A stretch of 64,000 nucleotides of DNA. Origin: Salipiger profundus. GTDB lineage: Bacteria > Pseudomonadota > Alphaproteobacteria > Rhodobacterales > Rhodobacteraceae. A program made the translations under genes and the position numbers. Shown here in pieces: positions 35,752-43,789 of this stretch (positions within the stretch are counted from its first letter, which is position 1; every line of letters begins with the position of its first letter). A model generated the notes under the pieces. It was not told the DNA's origin. It worked only from the letters and a program-made list of their open reading frames with translations, and did no database searches. The stretch is from the NCBI RefSeq assembly GCF_001969385.1, contig NZ_CP014802.1:62001-126000 (forward strand), written 5' to 3'.

Positions 35752-36915
35752 TCACAAGGGCGCGGCAAAGGCGGCTTCGTGCAGCAGCCGCGCCGCGCCG
35801 ACCGAGGGCGCTTCCGCGCCCAATGTCGCGAGCCGCACCCGGGGCACCGGTGTGCCCGGCATGAGATGCGCCCCGAGGGCCGAAAGGCAGGCGGCGCGGC
35901 GCTGCCCGAAGAGCATCGCCACCGCGCCGCCAACCACGATCTCGGAAGGGTTGAACAGCGTCGCGAGAACCGCGAGCCCGCGCCCGAAATCCGCGCACCA
36001 CGTCTCGAGAACCTTTCGCGCCGCCGGATCCTCCTCGGCCAGCAGGGTCGAGAGCGCCTCGAGGGTGTCGGCCTTCCCGCCGCACCGCGCCAGATGCGTC
36101 AGCACCGCGCTCCGCGCCACGTGGTTCTCGAAGGCCTCCGGCAGACCCGCCAGCGTTCCGTGCCCCGGCCGTCCGAAGGGCATGTGCCCGATCTCGCCCG
36201 CGAAACCGCCCGCGCCTTCGACCATGCGGCCCCCTGCAAAGATGCAGCCGCCCACCCCTTCGTCGATCAGGATGTAGAGCGCCTCGTCCGGCGGCGCGGG
36301 GTCGCCCGCATGCCGTTCCGCCACGGCAAAGGCATTGGCATCATTGACCAGCCGCACCACCGTCACCTCCGGCAGCCGGGCCTGAAGCGCATCGCGCAGT
36401 GGCACCTTCCCCCATCCGAGCGGTGGCGCCCTTGATACGCATCCCTCGGCATCGACGACACCCGGCACCGCAACGCTGAGCCCGGCAACCGCGCCGGGGC
36501 GGGGCAGTGTCGCGCGGTAGTCCGTCACCATCCGGGCCAGTTGGTCCGCCACCGCATCCGGCCCCCGTCCGCCGGCAAGGGGGCGCGCATCGCCATGGCG
36601 CAGGGCGCCGGTGTAATCCACGGCGCAGAGCCGGATCAGCTGGGCACCGATATCGGCCCCGAGAAACAGCGCGTGATCGGGGTCCAGAGCCACCCGGATC
36701 CCCGGCCGCCCGGTGCGCTGCCCACCATCCTCCGCCGGAGCGGACAATTCCTTTACGCGCCCGTCTGCCACGAGATTGGCGACGATGCTGCTGGCGGTGG
36801 AGCGGGTGACATCCAGCGCCCGGGCAAGCCCGGCGCGGCTCATGGCGCCGTCGTTGAGCAGCGCCTGCAGGGCGCGACGCTCATTCATCAGGCGGACGGC
36901 AAGGGGCATGGACAT
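35752..36915 (-). CDS. ROK-family transcriptional regulator
   Basis: About 387 residues: an N-terminal MarR-like winged helix (LLNDGAMSRAGLARALDVTR followed by STASSIVANLVADGRV) fused to a ROK sugar-kinase-like domain (FLGADIGAQLIRL, AVPGVVDAEG, VNDANAFAVAE, DEGVGGCIFAGGRMVEG, FAGEIGHMPFG). ATG 36915 has GGAGG at 8-bp spacing. The usual ROK zinc-binding CxCGxxGC motif is replaced by GRPGHGTLAGL, so zinc binding is probably lost. It is encoded opposite to araB, with ends 27 bp apart, and may regulate the downstream dehydrogenases. Confidence 0.88.
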   Translation of the reverse strand: MSMPLAVRLMNERRALQALLNDGAMSRAGLARALDVTRSTASSIVANLVADGRVKELSAPAEDGGQRTGRPGIRVALDPDHALFLGADIGAQLIRLCAVDYTGALRHGDARPLAGGRGPDAVADQLARMVTDYRATLPRPGAVAGLSVAVPGVVDAEGCVSRAPPLGWGKVPLRDALQARLPEVTVVRLVNDANAFAVAERHAGDPAPPDEALYILIDEGVGGCIFAGGRMVEGAGGFAGEIGHMPFGRPGHGTLAGLPEAFENHVARSAVLTHLARCGGKADTLEALSTLLAEEDPAARKVLETWCADFGRGLAVLATLFNPSEIVVGGAVAMLFGQRRAACLSALGAHLMPGTPVPRVRLATLGAEAPSVGAARLLHEAAFAAPL

Positions 36916-36965
36916 GGCAACGGCCTCCGGGGCGGAAATTCGCGTATTGACCGCTTCTAGCAACT

Positions 36966-37469
36966 ATGTTTGTTTTGCAACCAAACAAAGTAATGCCGGC
37001 GGAAGAGGAGCCACGGCATCCGGAGGAGACCACCCTTGCCACGCCAGCGCCTTCAGGCCGCGTCATGATCGATGCCTGCCTTGACCGCATTCTCGAACAC
37101 CTGCTGCGGCGGCTGGCGCGCAACAACGCGCCCGAGATCGACCGCAACGCGGCCCGGGTCATTTCCCGGCAGACCGAGATCGTGCCGGTCGAGGGCAACT
37201 ACTTGCTGCTCGACCGGCCCGGCTGGCGTGATCTTTCGCGGCATTTCGACCTGACCATCGCGCTCGGCGAGGCGCCCGAGGTGCTTCGGGCGCGCCTGAT
37301 GCGGCGCTGGCGCGCGCTCGGGCTTTCGGAAGGCGACGCGGCGGCGAAAGTCGATGCCAACGACATGCCCAACGGGCGGACCGTGCTGCAGGGCTCGCAC
37401 CCGGCACAGATCACCCTCTCGGGCTCCCCCTCACTGGCGCAAGGCCACGATGGCCAGGCCGCCACATGA
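36966..37469 (+). pseudogene. Truncated nucleoside/sugar kinase (P-loop kinase C-terminal half)
   Basis: An open frame whose C-terminal part VISRQTEIVPVEGNYLLLDR, then WRDLSRHFDLTIALGEAPEV, LRARLMRRWRALGLSEGDAA and NDMPNGRTVL matches the second half of PRK/uridine-kinase-like P-loop kinases (FrcK-type nucleoside/nucleotide kinase family). The expected N-terminal Walker A loop and about 80 residues are missing; the first 30 codons do not look like the family. It is probably a remnant of a sugar-operon kinase and catalytically dead. Confidence 0.75.
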
Positions 37470-37489
37470 CCAATCAGAAGGACACCAGC

Positions 37490-38218
37490 ATGTACAGCTT
37501 CGACAAGGGCCCAATCCTCGTCACCGGCGCCAGCGGCGGCATCGGTGGCGCCACCGTTCGCCAGCTTTGCGCCCTCGGGGCCGATGTCATCGCCAACGGC
37601 CGCAACGAAGAGGCGCTTGCCGACCTCGCGAAGAACACCGGCTGCCGCACCCTGCCCTTCGACCTGACCTCCGAAGACAGCGTACGCGAGGCGCTCGAGG
37701 GGCTCGATCTTTACGGCGTGGTCAATTGCGGTGGCTGGGGCGGCGAGATCGCCACCCCGATGGAAACCGACATCGAGGTCTTCGACAAGGTCATGCGCAT
37801 CAACGCTCGCGGATCGCTGCTGGTGACGAAATACGCGAGCAGGCAGATGGTCGCGGGCGGGCGCGGCGGCGTCTTCGTCAACGTCTCGAGCCAGGCATCG
37901 CTGGTCGGGCTGAAGGGCCACATCTGCTACGGCTCGTCCAAGGCGGCGCTCGACAACATCACGCGGGTTTCGGCGCTGGAGCTTGGCGAACACGGCATCC
38001 GGGTCAATGGCGTCAACCCGACGGTGGTGATGACGCCCATGTCGGCGTGGTACTGGGGCCGCCCCGATGTCGAAAAGCCGTTCCTCGAGACCATGCCGCT
38101 GGGACGTTGGGCGACCGAGGAGGAGATCGCGGCGCCCATCGTTTTCCTGCTCTCCGACGCGGCCTCGATGATCTCGGGCGTGAGCCTGCCCATCGACGGC
38201 GGTTTCACTGCCGTCTGA
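37490..38218 (+). CDS. Short-chain dehydrogenase/reductase (polyol or carbonyl reductase type)
   Basis: About 242 residues, classical SDR. VTGASGGIGGATVRQL is the cofactor motif; NGRN at the end of beta2 suggests NADP(H) or mixed preference. NCGGWGG replaces the usual NNAG, as seen in some xylulose-reductase-like SDRs. The catalytic set is NVSSQAS (Ser), YGSSK (Tyr, Lys), with INARGS (Asn). ATG 37490 has AGAAGG at suitable distance; ATG 37466 is possible. Its stop overlaps the mannitol-dehydrogenase-type start by 1 bp. Likely acts on a pentitol or pentulose; inference from neighbours. Confidence 0.87.
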   Translation: MYSFDKGPILVTGASGGIGGATVRQLCALGADVIANGRNEEALADLAKNTGCRTLPFDLTSEDSVREALEGLDLYGVVNCGGWGGEIATPMETDIEVFDKVMRINARGSLLVTKYASRQMVAGGRGGVFVNVSSQASLVGLKGHICYGSSKAALDNITRVSALELGEHGIRVNGVNPTVVMTPMSAWYWGRPDVEKPFLETMPLGRWATEEEIAAPIVFLLSDAASMISGVSLPIDGGFTAV

Positions 38219-39735
38219 TGCCACAGGATGCCCAGCCCATGCGCACGCTCGACCTGACCGCCCTGCCCCGGCTTCCCGAGACCGTCACGCGCCCGGCCTA
38301 TGCCCGCGCCGCGCTGTCACCGGGCATCCTTCACATCGGCGTGGGCAATTTCCACCGCGCCCACATGGCGGTCTACCTCGACCGGCTGTTCTCCCTGGGA
38401 GAGGGGTTCGACTGGGCCATCGTCGGCGCGGGCCTGCGCCCCGCGGATGCCACCATGCGCGACCGGCTGGCGGCGCAGGACTGGCTGAGCTCGGTCACCG
38501 ATCTGGATGACGGTCACGCCAGCACCCGTGTCACGGGGGCGATGATCGACTTCTGCCCGGTGGCCCCCCGGGCGGTGCAGGACCGCCTCTGCGATCCTGC
38601 GATCCGTATCCTGTCCATGACGGTCACCGAAGGAGGGTACTTTCTCGACAGTGACGGCACCGTCATGCTGCAAGATCCTGCGCTGCAGGCCGATATCGCA
38701 ACGCCGGACACGCCCCGCACGGTCTTCGGCATCGCGCTTGCGGCGCTGCGCCGACGCCGGGCGACCGGGGTCACGCCCTTCACGGTGCTGTCCTGCGACA
38801 ACCTGCAGGGCAACGGCGATGCGACGCGCCGGGTGACGCTTGCGCTTGCCGATGCCCAGGATCCTGACCTTGGCGCCTGGGTCCGCGAGAACGTGGCCTT
38901 CCCCAACTCCATGGTCGATTGCATAACGCCCCGTACCGGTGCCGGTGAAACGGCACTCGCCGATCGTGCCCTCGGCCTGCGCGATGCCGCGCCGGTCACC
39001 TGCGAACCGTTTCGGCAGTGGGTGATCGAAGATCATTTCAGCGCCGGACGACCGCCCCTGGAAAAGGTGGGCGTGACCTTCGTGAACGACGTCAGCGCCC
39101 ATGAGCTGATGAAGCTGCGCCTGCTCAACGCCAGCCATGCAACGCTGTGCTATGCTGCGGCCCTGCGCGGCCACCGGCTCGTGCATGAAGCGATGCAGGA
39201 CGCGGTCATCGCGGACTATCTGCGGACGGTCGCCCTGCGCGAGACCATCCCGACGCTCGGCAGGCTGCCGGGGGTTGATTACGCCGCCTATCTTGACGAC
39301 GTCCTGAAACGCTTCCGCAACCCGGCCATCGGCGACACAATCGCGCGGCTGGCAGAGGACGGATCGGACCGACAACCCAAGTTCATCCTGCCCACGATCG
39401 CGGATGCTCTTGCCCGCGGGCTTGAAATCGAGGGGCTTGCGGTCGAGCTGGCGATCTGGATGCGCTTTTGCGCCGACCCGCCGTTTCCGATTGCGGACCC
39501 TCTTGGCGAGACGCTCACGGCTCGCGCGCGGGACGGCGCGGAGGCCTTCCTCGATCAAACCGTTGTCTTCGGCGCCCTCGGCAGGGACGAAAGGCTGCGA
39601 CACGCCGTCTCCTCCGCGGCAGATGCCCTGAACCGTGACGGGCTTGCCGCAGTGCTGAAGGCCTATGCAGACGGGTGGCTGCCCGGCTCTCGACCTGAAT
39701 CTCCCGGTGTGACCTGCGAAGACGTCACGGGATGA
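38218..39735 (+). CDS. Mannitol dehydrogenase family polyol dehydrogenase
   Basis: A 505-residue long-chain polyol dehydrogenase. N-terminal Rossmann fold: ILHIGVGNFHRAHMAVYLD (GxGxFHRAH). FTVLSCDNLQGNG, FPNSMVDCITPRT and the catalytic block VSAHELMKLRLLNASHATL (Lys in MKLRLLN, with the family N and H) are all present. Members oxidise D-mannitol, D-arabinitol, fructuronate/altronate or related compounds with NAD. ATG 38218 overlaps the SDR stop (TGATG). A longer upstream frame exists but lies over the SDR gene. Together with AraB/AraD it suggests oxidation of a pentitol to a pentulose. Confidence 0.9.
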   Translation: MPQDAQPMRTLDLTALPRLPETVTRPAYARAALSPGILHIGVGNFHRAHMAVYLDRLFSLGEGFDWAIVGAGLRPADATMRDRLAAQDWLSSVTDLDDGHASTRVTGAMIDFCPVAPRAVQDRLCDPAIRILSMTVTEGGYFLDSDGTVMLQDPALQADIATPDTPRTVFGIALAALRRRRATGVTPFTVLSCDNLQGNGDATRRVTLALADAQDPDLGAWVRENVAFPNSMVDCITPRTGAGETALADRALGLRDAAPVTCEPFRQWVIEDHFSAGRPPLEKVGVTFVNDVSAHELMKLRLLNASHATLCYAAALRGHRLVHEAMQDAVIADYLRTVALRETIPTLGRLPGVDYAAYLDDVLKRFRNPAIGDTIARLAEDGSDRQPKFILPTIADALARGLEIEGLAVELAIWMRFCADPPFPIADPLGETLTARARDGAEAFLDQTVVFGALGRDERLRHAVSSAADALNRDGLAAVLKAYADGWLPGSRPESPGVTCEDVTG

Positions 39736-39856
39736 GCCCCATTGGTCCCAACAGGCGGCGCCCGATATATTCCGCAGCGGCCGCAGCCCACCCTTGCCGG
39801 ACTGGCATGTCGGCATCGCGCCTTACCCCAGCTTCACGCCCTGCAAGTCGCCGGGT

Positions 39857-40168
39857 CTAGCTGATAGCGGATGACGTTGCCTTCATGGGCCCCGCCAGCT
39901 GTTCACGGACGTAGGCGACGACGCCCTCGCGACCGGCTTCGGGAAAGCCGGCCTCGAGCGCCATCGTCTCGACCGCATCTTTCCGGAATTCCCCAAGCTC
40001 AAGGACGCAGTGTCGGCGGACCGCGGCGCAAACGAAGTCCCGGGAGGCAAGCGCGGCCTTGTCGGGGCTTTCCACCTCCGCCTGGAGAATACGGTATTTC
40101 TCCGCCGTTGACACGTGGAACCGTTCGCGCGCTCTGGCGGCTAGCTGACGCGCAAACGAGCTGCTCAA
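39857..40168 (-). CDS. Hypothetical protein
   Basis: A 103-residue soluble, charged protein starting at a TTG codon (SSSFARQLAARARERFHVST). It is rich in Ala, Arg and Glu and largely helical in appearance; no known motif recognised. It follows the small gene at 40179 with a 10-bp gap and the same strand, so both are probably co-transcribed. The ribosome site is weak, which lowers confidence in the exact start. Confidence 0.5.
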   Translation of the reverse strand: MSSSFARQLAARARERFHVSTAEKYRILQAEVESPDKAALASRDFVCAAVRRHCVLELGEFRKDAVETMALEAGFPEAGREGVVAYVREQLAGPMKATSSAIS

Positions 40169-40178
40169 GGCTGCTAGC

Positions 40179-40397
40179 TTAGATCTCGCATACAGACGGG
40201 TGACGCCGCCTGCCGAACAGCCGCCGAAGCTCGCGTGCCTCTAGGCCTGTCACCGCGACGATCTCGCGTTTTGAGACCGATGGATCGGCCCACATAATGG
40301 CGGCCCGGCCAATGCACTCCAGGCGCAAACGTTGTCGAGGTTCCTCCTCGACCGATCCAACCTCCTGTTGGTATGTGGAGTGGTTGAATTGGTTCAT
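40179..40397 (-). CDS. Hypothetical small DNA-binding-like protein
   Basis: A 72-residue protein (MNQFNHSTYQQEV...). ATG 40397 has the ribosome site GAAAGGAAAA. The segment PSVSKREIVAVTGLEARELRRLF has the hydrophobic pattern of a helix-turn-helix, so a small regulator is possible. It lies near repC and may be a plasmid-maintenance or copy-number factor; this is speculation from position. Confidence 0.5.
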   Translation of the reverse strand: MNQFNHSTYQQEVGSVEEEPRQRLRLECIGRAAIMWADPSVSKREIVAVTGLEARELRRLFGRRRHPSVCEI

Positions 40398-40683
40398 TAC
40401 TTTTCCTTTCTCGACCGACCGCACCAACACGTGGTCAGCCGTCTTGTGCGGCGCACTTGGTCGCACCGTGGCGGTAGTAACAGAATCCCAAAAGGTGCCT
40501 GCAACGAGATCAGATCAACTTAAGCGGGAATTTGCTTAACTCAGCGTAACAATGTTCGTTCTGGGCCATGCACGGCACCAAGCTCGCTCCTAGCGTTTTG
40601 CCAAACGCCTCAGTACGATGGTTTGTAAGCTGGGCCACCACTCAAAGGTCGCGTTAGCGCTCTTCTCGATGATGACCGCGCCG
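40398..40683. other. Intergenic region downstream of repC
   Basis: Nearly 290 bp without a credible gene. TTAAGC-GGGAATTT-GCTTAA (about 40518-40537) is an inverted repeat with 6-bp arms. It could belong to a regulator or partition site, but does not match the usual parS form I would expect. Nothing else recognised. Confidence 0.4.
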
Positions 40684-41928
40684 CTATTGGCCGTTTCGGC
40701 GCACCGACAGTCCGATGAGCCCACCAACAATGTTCAGCGTTCCCTCCTCGTGCCGCCTTGTCATGACTCGCAGGTACCCGCCTGGGCTGAGGATTGGCGT
40801 GTCCGGATCGCAGGCCTTGGCGTCGAGGATGAACATGGACCAAGTCGCGTCCTCCACGCCCATTTTTCGGACGGCATCGTCCCAAACCGACTGACTTATA
40901 CCGAGTTCTGGCACCCGAGACTGCGCGGCAACCGTGAAGTCATGCAGGCTCAGACTCGACCAGCCGCCGCGTCCTTGCCGGCGCGCGTTTAGGTAAAAGC
41001 GCATTTCCTCTGAGGCGAGCGGAATAAATGTTTGAATTGGGATGTTGGTGAGGATTTTTGACTTGTGCGTAGCTCCTCGCTCCCAATCCTTTTTTTCTTT
41101 GCAAGACGAGGCGTGACCAAGTGCGCCGTCATCAGTGTTCAAGGACGCTTGCTTGCCTGCGTTCGGCTGCTGAACGCCAGCGTTACAAGGTACTTTATTA
41201 AAATCTTGGGTTGTATCTTGTATATAGGGCCGCTCGTTTTCATGCGGTCCATCGCCTGTTTCCGACATCGCATGCAGCAGATCGAGCGCCGCAGTGCAGA
41301 GAGCATCAGCTTCGACGACATGCGCCCGTAAGTTCGCAAGCGGCATGCGGTGCAGCTTGTCGGCACTCGGCCAGCTTTCGAACGCCTCAGCAACGGCCTG
41401 CACCTCGCCCGCTGCCCCGTGCATCGCGATCAACTCGGCTAGACAACTCTTCAGGTGCTTCTTGTGGATGCTGCGCAGACCCCGCAGCTTGGCGTGCTGC
41501 CGACGCTTCTCTTCGTTTTCCTCCCGTAGCGTGAAGAATTCCTGACAGCGTTTGATGGCGACGGAAAAGTACACGCCGCACCCGACAAAGCCTGATCGCG
41601 CGCCGTTGCCCATCGTCCGCTTTTCGATCAGGCCGGCCGCGACCAATTGCGCCTCGTCTGCCCGGATCCGACTCGACGACACCTGTCGCCGCTTGGCAAT
41701 CTCGGATTGCTGAAGATAGCAGCAGGGCTCCTCGTAGCCGCTCTTGAAGGCGCTGGGACGCGTCGCGGCGATCATTGTGCGAAACGTCGCCAACGCAGCA
41801 CTCCTGACTCCGAGCCTTGGGGCCACGGCGTCGATCAGCGCCACGAACCCGTCGCGCTCCATGCCCTGTGGTAGAGAGGGGAAGGGGCTTTGTTGTTGGA
41901 CCGGTGAGATGGCTTCAGCCACATGCAT
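40684..41928 (-). CDS. repC: RepC-type plasmid replication initiator
   Basis: A 414-residue protein with RepC features: an N-terminal winged-helix region (LGVRSAALATFRTMIAATRP, QSEIAKRRQVSSSRIRADEA, LVAAGLIEKRTMGNGARSG) and the C-terminal block ILSPGGYLRVMTRRHEEGTL, equivalent to the NPGGYLRxLTxRAxxGEF end of alphaproteobacterial RepC. RepC binds an origin inside its own gene and starts replication. ATG 41928 has GAGGA upstream. No repA or repB partition genes accompany it here, unlike standard repABC operons. A structured leader with an antisense-RNA-like locus lies upstream (42040-42130). Confidence 0.75.
   Translation of the reverse strand: MHVAEAISPVQQQSPFPSLPQGMERDGFVALIDAVAPRLGVRSAALATFRTMIAATRPSAFKSGYEEPCCYLQQSEIAKRRQVSSSRIRADEAQLVAAGLIEKRTMGNGARSGFVGCGVYFSVAIKRCQEFFTLREENEEKRRQHAKLRGLRSIHKKHLKSCLAELIAMHGAAGEVQAVAEAFESWPSADKLHRMPLANLRAHVVEADALCTAALDLLHAMSETGDGPHENERPYIQDTTQDFNKVPCNAGVQQPNAGKQASLNTDDGALGHASSCKEKKDWERGATHKSKILTNIPIQTFIPLASEEMRFYLNARRQGRGGWSSLSLHDFTVAAQSRVPELGISQSVWDDAVRKMGVEDATWSMFILDAKACDPDTPILSPGGYLRVMTRRHEEGTLNIVGGLIGLSVRRNGQ
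41187..41226. other. AT-rich tract inside repC, candidate replication origin
   Basis: TACTTTATTAAAATCTTG and TATCTTGTATATAGG form an AT-rich island in otherwise GC-rich coding DNA. In repABC plasmids the origin is known to lie inside an AT-rich part of repC, so this is a candidate DNA-unwinding region. Confidence 0.5.
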
Positions 41929-42039
41929 TATTTTATTTTCCTCGTCTGGGTTTGGCGAGGCGGCAGTTGGCAATATCCACCCGTTCGCACAGGTGCGTTT
42001 TTGCTTGTTTGCGATGGGGAGAGGCTGATAGAGTAACAA

Positions 42040-42130
42040 GTGATGAGGCTTGCTACAGGGTTTGCAGACCCTCGTTCTAAGAGCTCCCCCCGCTGAAGGT
42101 TGCCGCCTTCGCGGGGTTTCTTATTTGGGG
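42040..42130 (+). ncRNA. Candidate antisense ctRNA in the repC leader
   Basis: On the strand opposite repC, the leader contains a small hairpin AGGGT-ttgcag-ACCCT (about 42056-42071) followed by a strong intrinsic terminator at 42087-42128. No plus-strand protein gene ends here. In repABC replicons a countertranscribed RNA of this size and orientation inhibits repC expression. A possible promoter is TTGCTT (about 42001) with a weak -10 near GATAGA (42037). Existence is inferred from structure and position. Confidence 0.6.
42087..42128 (+). terminator. Intrinsic terminator of the candidate ctRNA
   Basis: CCCCGC(T)GAAGG pairs with CCTTCGCGGGG around TTGCCG, followed by TTTCTTATTT. This is a strong stem with a T-rich tail reading on the plus strand, away from repC. 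Confidence 0.75.
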
Positions 42131-42229
42131 GGGAGAAATCGCTCCTTTCTTGAATAGCACCGCTTCCATCGGCATAGCGTAGATCAGGGGCCGCCACGTC
42201 TGTAGCGGATCCGCCCCGTGAAGACGCCG

Positions 42230-43015
42230 CTAGTAGTTCACTTGCTCGTAGCCATAATTGCCTTGGTAGTCCGACCAGTCCACAAAGACCGCTCGGCGCG
42301 AGATATAGGGGCAGGTTGCACCCCAACCTTCATTCCCAACGAAGGCGGCAGGCAAGGCCGAGGGATCCGTGTCGCGCCAGTAGAACTCCCCTTGCTGACC
42401 ATAGCGGCCAATGCGTATCCGGTTAGAGCGCTGGCAATCGTCATTGTCTTTACCGCGCGCCCGCTGGTGCATGTGCTCGACGCTGTAAACGCGGATCGAG
42501 CGCACGAAATCGAAGACCGGATCGCTAATATCGATGTCGGCGACGCCGTTCTCGGACGAGTAGTTCGCGACCTGCTGCACCAGCTCCTGGCTCAGGGCGC
42601 TATCCGCTGTATCACGTCTCAGTACTGCAGAGATCGCCGCGTGCTGCGGCAGTTCGCGCTTGCGGTAACTGGTACCAAAAGCGACGAAGTCATACGGGCT
42701 TTGGACCGAGTGTACGCCTTCGCCCAACGCAATATCATGAAGGCGCTGCTCCGGCGTTCGGTCCAAGCTCCCCGGATAGGTCGCGTGCATCGGGCAGCGC
42801 CAGATCTGCAGCGGCGGCTCAATGGGTGATGGGGTGATCCGACGGATGAACTCCGCCTTGGCCATACTGCAGGGCGTGGAGGCTGGCCAGCCGCCGGAAA
42901 GGCAGAGCAAAATCGCGCAGTCGACCTGATAGGCCTGTGCTGGCTGCGCTGGCATAGCCAAGCTCGCGGCGGCTGCCAGCGTTGCGGTCGCCGCAGCGCC
43001 GAAAAGGTGCTTCAT
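42230..43015 (-). CDS. Exported hypothetical protein
   Basis: About 261 residues. ATG 43015 starts a clear signal peptide: MKHLFGAAATATLAAAASLA with cleavage after AQPAQA. The mature start YQVDCAILLCLSGGWPAS and several Cys residues suggest a disulfide-containing periplasmic protein. The rest (PMHATYPGSLDRTPEQRL, VFVDWSDYQG) matches no family I recognise. It lies between repC and the virB operon, divergent from the latter, and shares CAATACAT-type repeats upstream; a role linked to conjugation is possible. Confidence 0.7.
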   Translation of the reverse strand: MKHLFGAAATATLAAAASLAMPAQPAQAYQVDCAILLCLSGGWPASTPCSMAKAEFIRRITPSPIEPPLQIWRCPMHATYPGSLDRTPEQRLHDIALGEGVHSVQSPYDFVAFGTSYRKRELPQHAAISAVLRRDTADSALSQELVQQVANYSSENGVADIDISDPVFDFVRSIRVYSVEHMHQRARGKDNDDCQRSNRIRIGRYGQQGEFYWRDTDPSALPAAFVGNEGWGATCPYISRRAVFVDWSDYQGNYGYEQVNY

Positions 43016-43459
43016 TATCCGAACTCCCGCATAAGGTGTGCTGCCACTAAACACATCACAAACTGAATCGTCCAGTATCCATTAAGGTCAATACATCACT
43101 TATGAATGCACTACTTATGTGTTTGGAAGTTTTTTAGCGCGCGTAGGTTTCAAGCGGCGGCTCGCTAGCATGTCGTGTCGTCGCTACCACTTGGCGTAGG
43201 CGCTGCAGATCAAACTCCGCCTCGGGAAGCTCGCTCTCCCCTCCCCCAAGAACCTCCGGCCAGGCGACCTATCCGGAGGAGGCTGCGGAGCGCACAAACA
43301 GGTGAATTTGTTCAATACATAACTATTATACACTATAATTAATTATGTATACTACTAATTATGTATTGATCTCATGCATATTTCTCGATAATCAAAAACT
43401 GTGTAAGCCTCCTCCACGTCACTCGACAAATCGAACGACCCCAAGAGCGAGGCAAGCCA
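43016..43459. promoter_or_regulatory. AT-rich divergent control region upstream of the virB operon
   Basis: No gene in about 440 bp. CAATACAT occurs at 43089-43096 and 43313-43320; CAATACATAA (43313-43322) and TTATGTATTG (43359-43368) are a perfect 10-bp inverted repeat, and TAATTATGTAT is directly repeated at 43340-43350 and 43356-43366. A CCTCCGG/CCGGAGG hairpin lies at 43253-43279. The arrangement looks like multiple binding sites of one regulator plus an AT-rich promoter for the virB operon. Confidence 0.55.
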
Positions 43460-43789
43460 ATGAGAGAAGTTTCACCAGTGATTACGCTTGCGGGAGTGAG
43501 GGAAACCCTGGAAGCCGGTGGGACAGTCGAAGTCGAGTGCATCGAGGCGCCTACGCGGGTGAGCAACCAGTTCCAGGCCGCGTGGAAGTTCTACGCCGTT
43601 GCCGAAGTTGACGGCCAAACGCACCGACTGCTTCTTGTCCACGGCAGGGATATCAAGACGAAGACCATCCGAACTCTGACAGGTCTCCTGTCCTTCGGCA
43701 TGGATCTCGGCGTCTCCCCCATTTCCGTTCCGCGTCACGTAGGAGAGCGCGCGGTCTGGAAAATCTATGAGGACACGTCGGAAGACTAA
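43460..43789 (+). CDS. Hypothetical protein, first gene of the virB operon
   Basis: A 109-residue soluble protein (MREVSPVITLAGVRETLEAG...). No signal peptide, membrane segment or known motif. AGGCAAG precedes the ATG. It overlaps the transglycosylase gene by 23 bp, so it is part of the virB operon. A regulatory or accessory conjugation role is plausible but unsupported by sequence. Confidence 0.65.
   Translation: MREVSPVITLAGVRETLEAGGTVEVECIEAPTRVSNQFQAAWKFYAVAEVDGQTHRLLLVHGRDIKTKTIRTLTGLLSFGMDLGVSPISVPRHVGERAVWKIYEDTSED

Noticed and set aside
35724..35752. Terminator between araB and the convergent ROK gene
   Set aside because: Only 27 bp separate the two stop codons and no stable stem with T tract is visible.
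37354..38217. Upstream extension of the mannitol-dehydrogenase frame to about 790 codons
   Set aside because: The extra part lies over the well-supported SDR gene in another frame and has no family similarity; the start at 38218 fits the TGATG overlap and the family N-terminus.
43460..43789. Assignment of the first virB-operon gene to a known T4SS family
   Set aside because: No signal peptide, membrane helix or motif supports any VirB or regulator assignment, so it was left as hypothetical.
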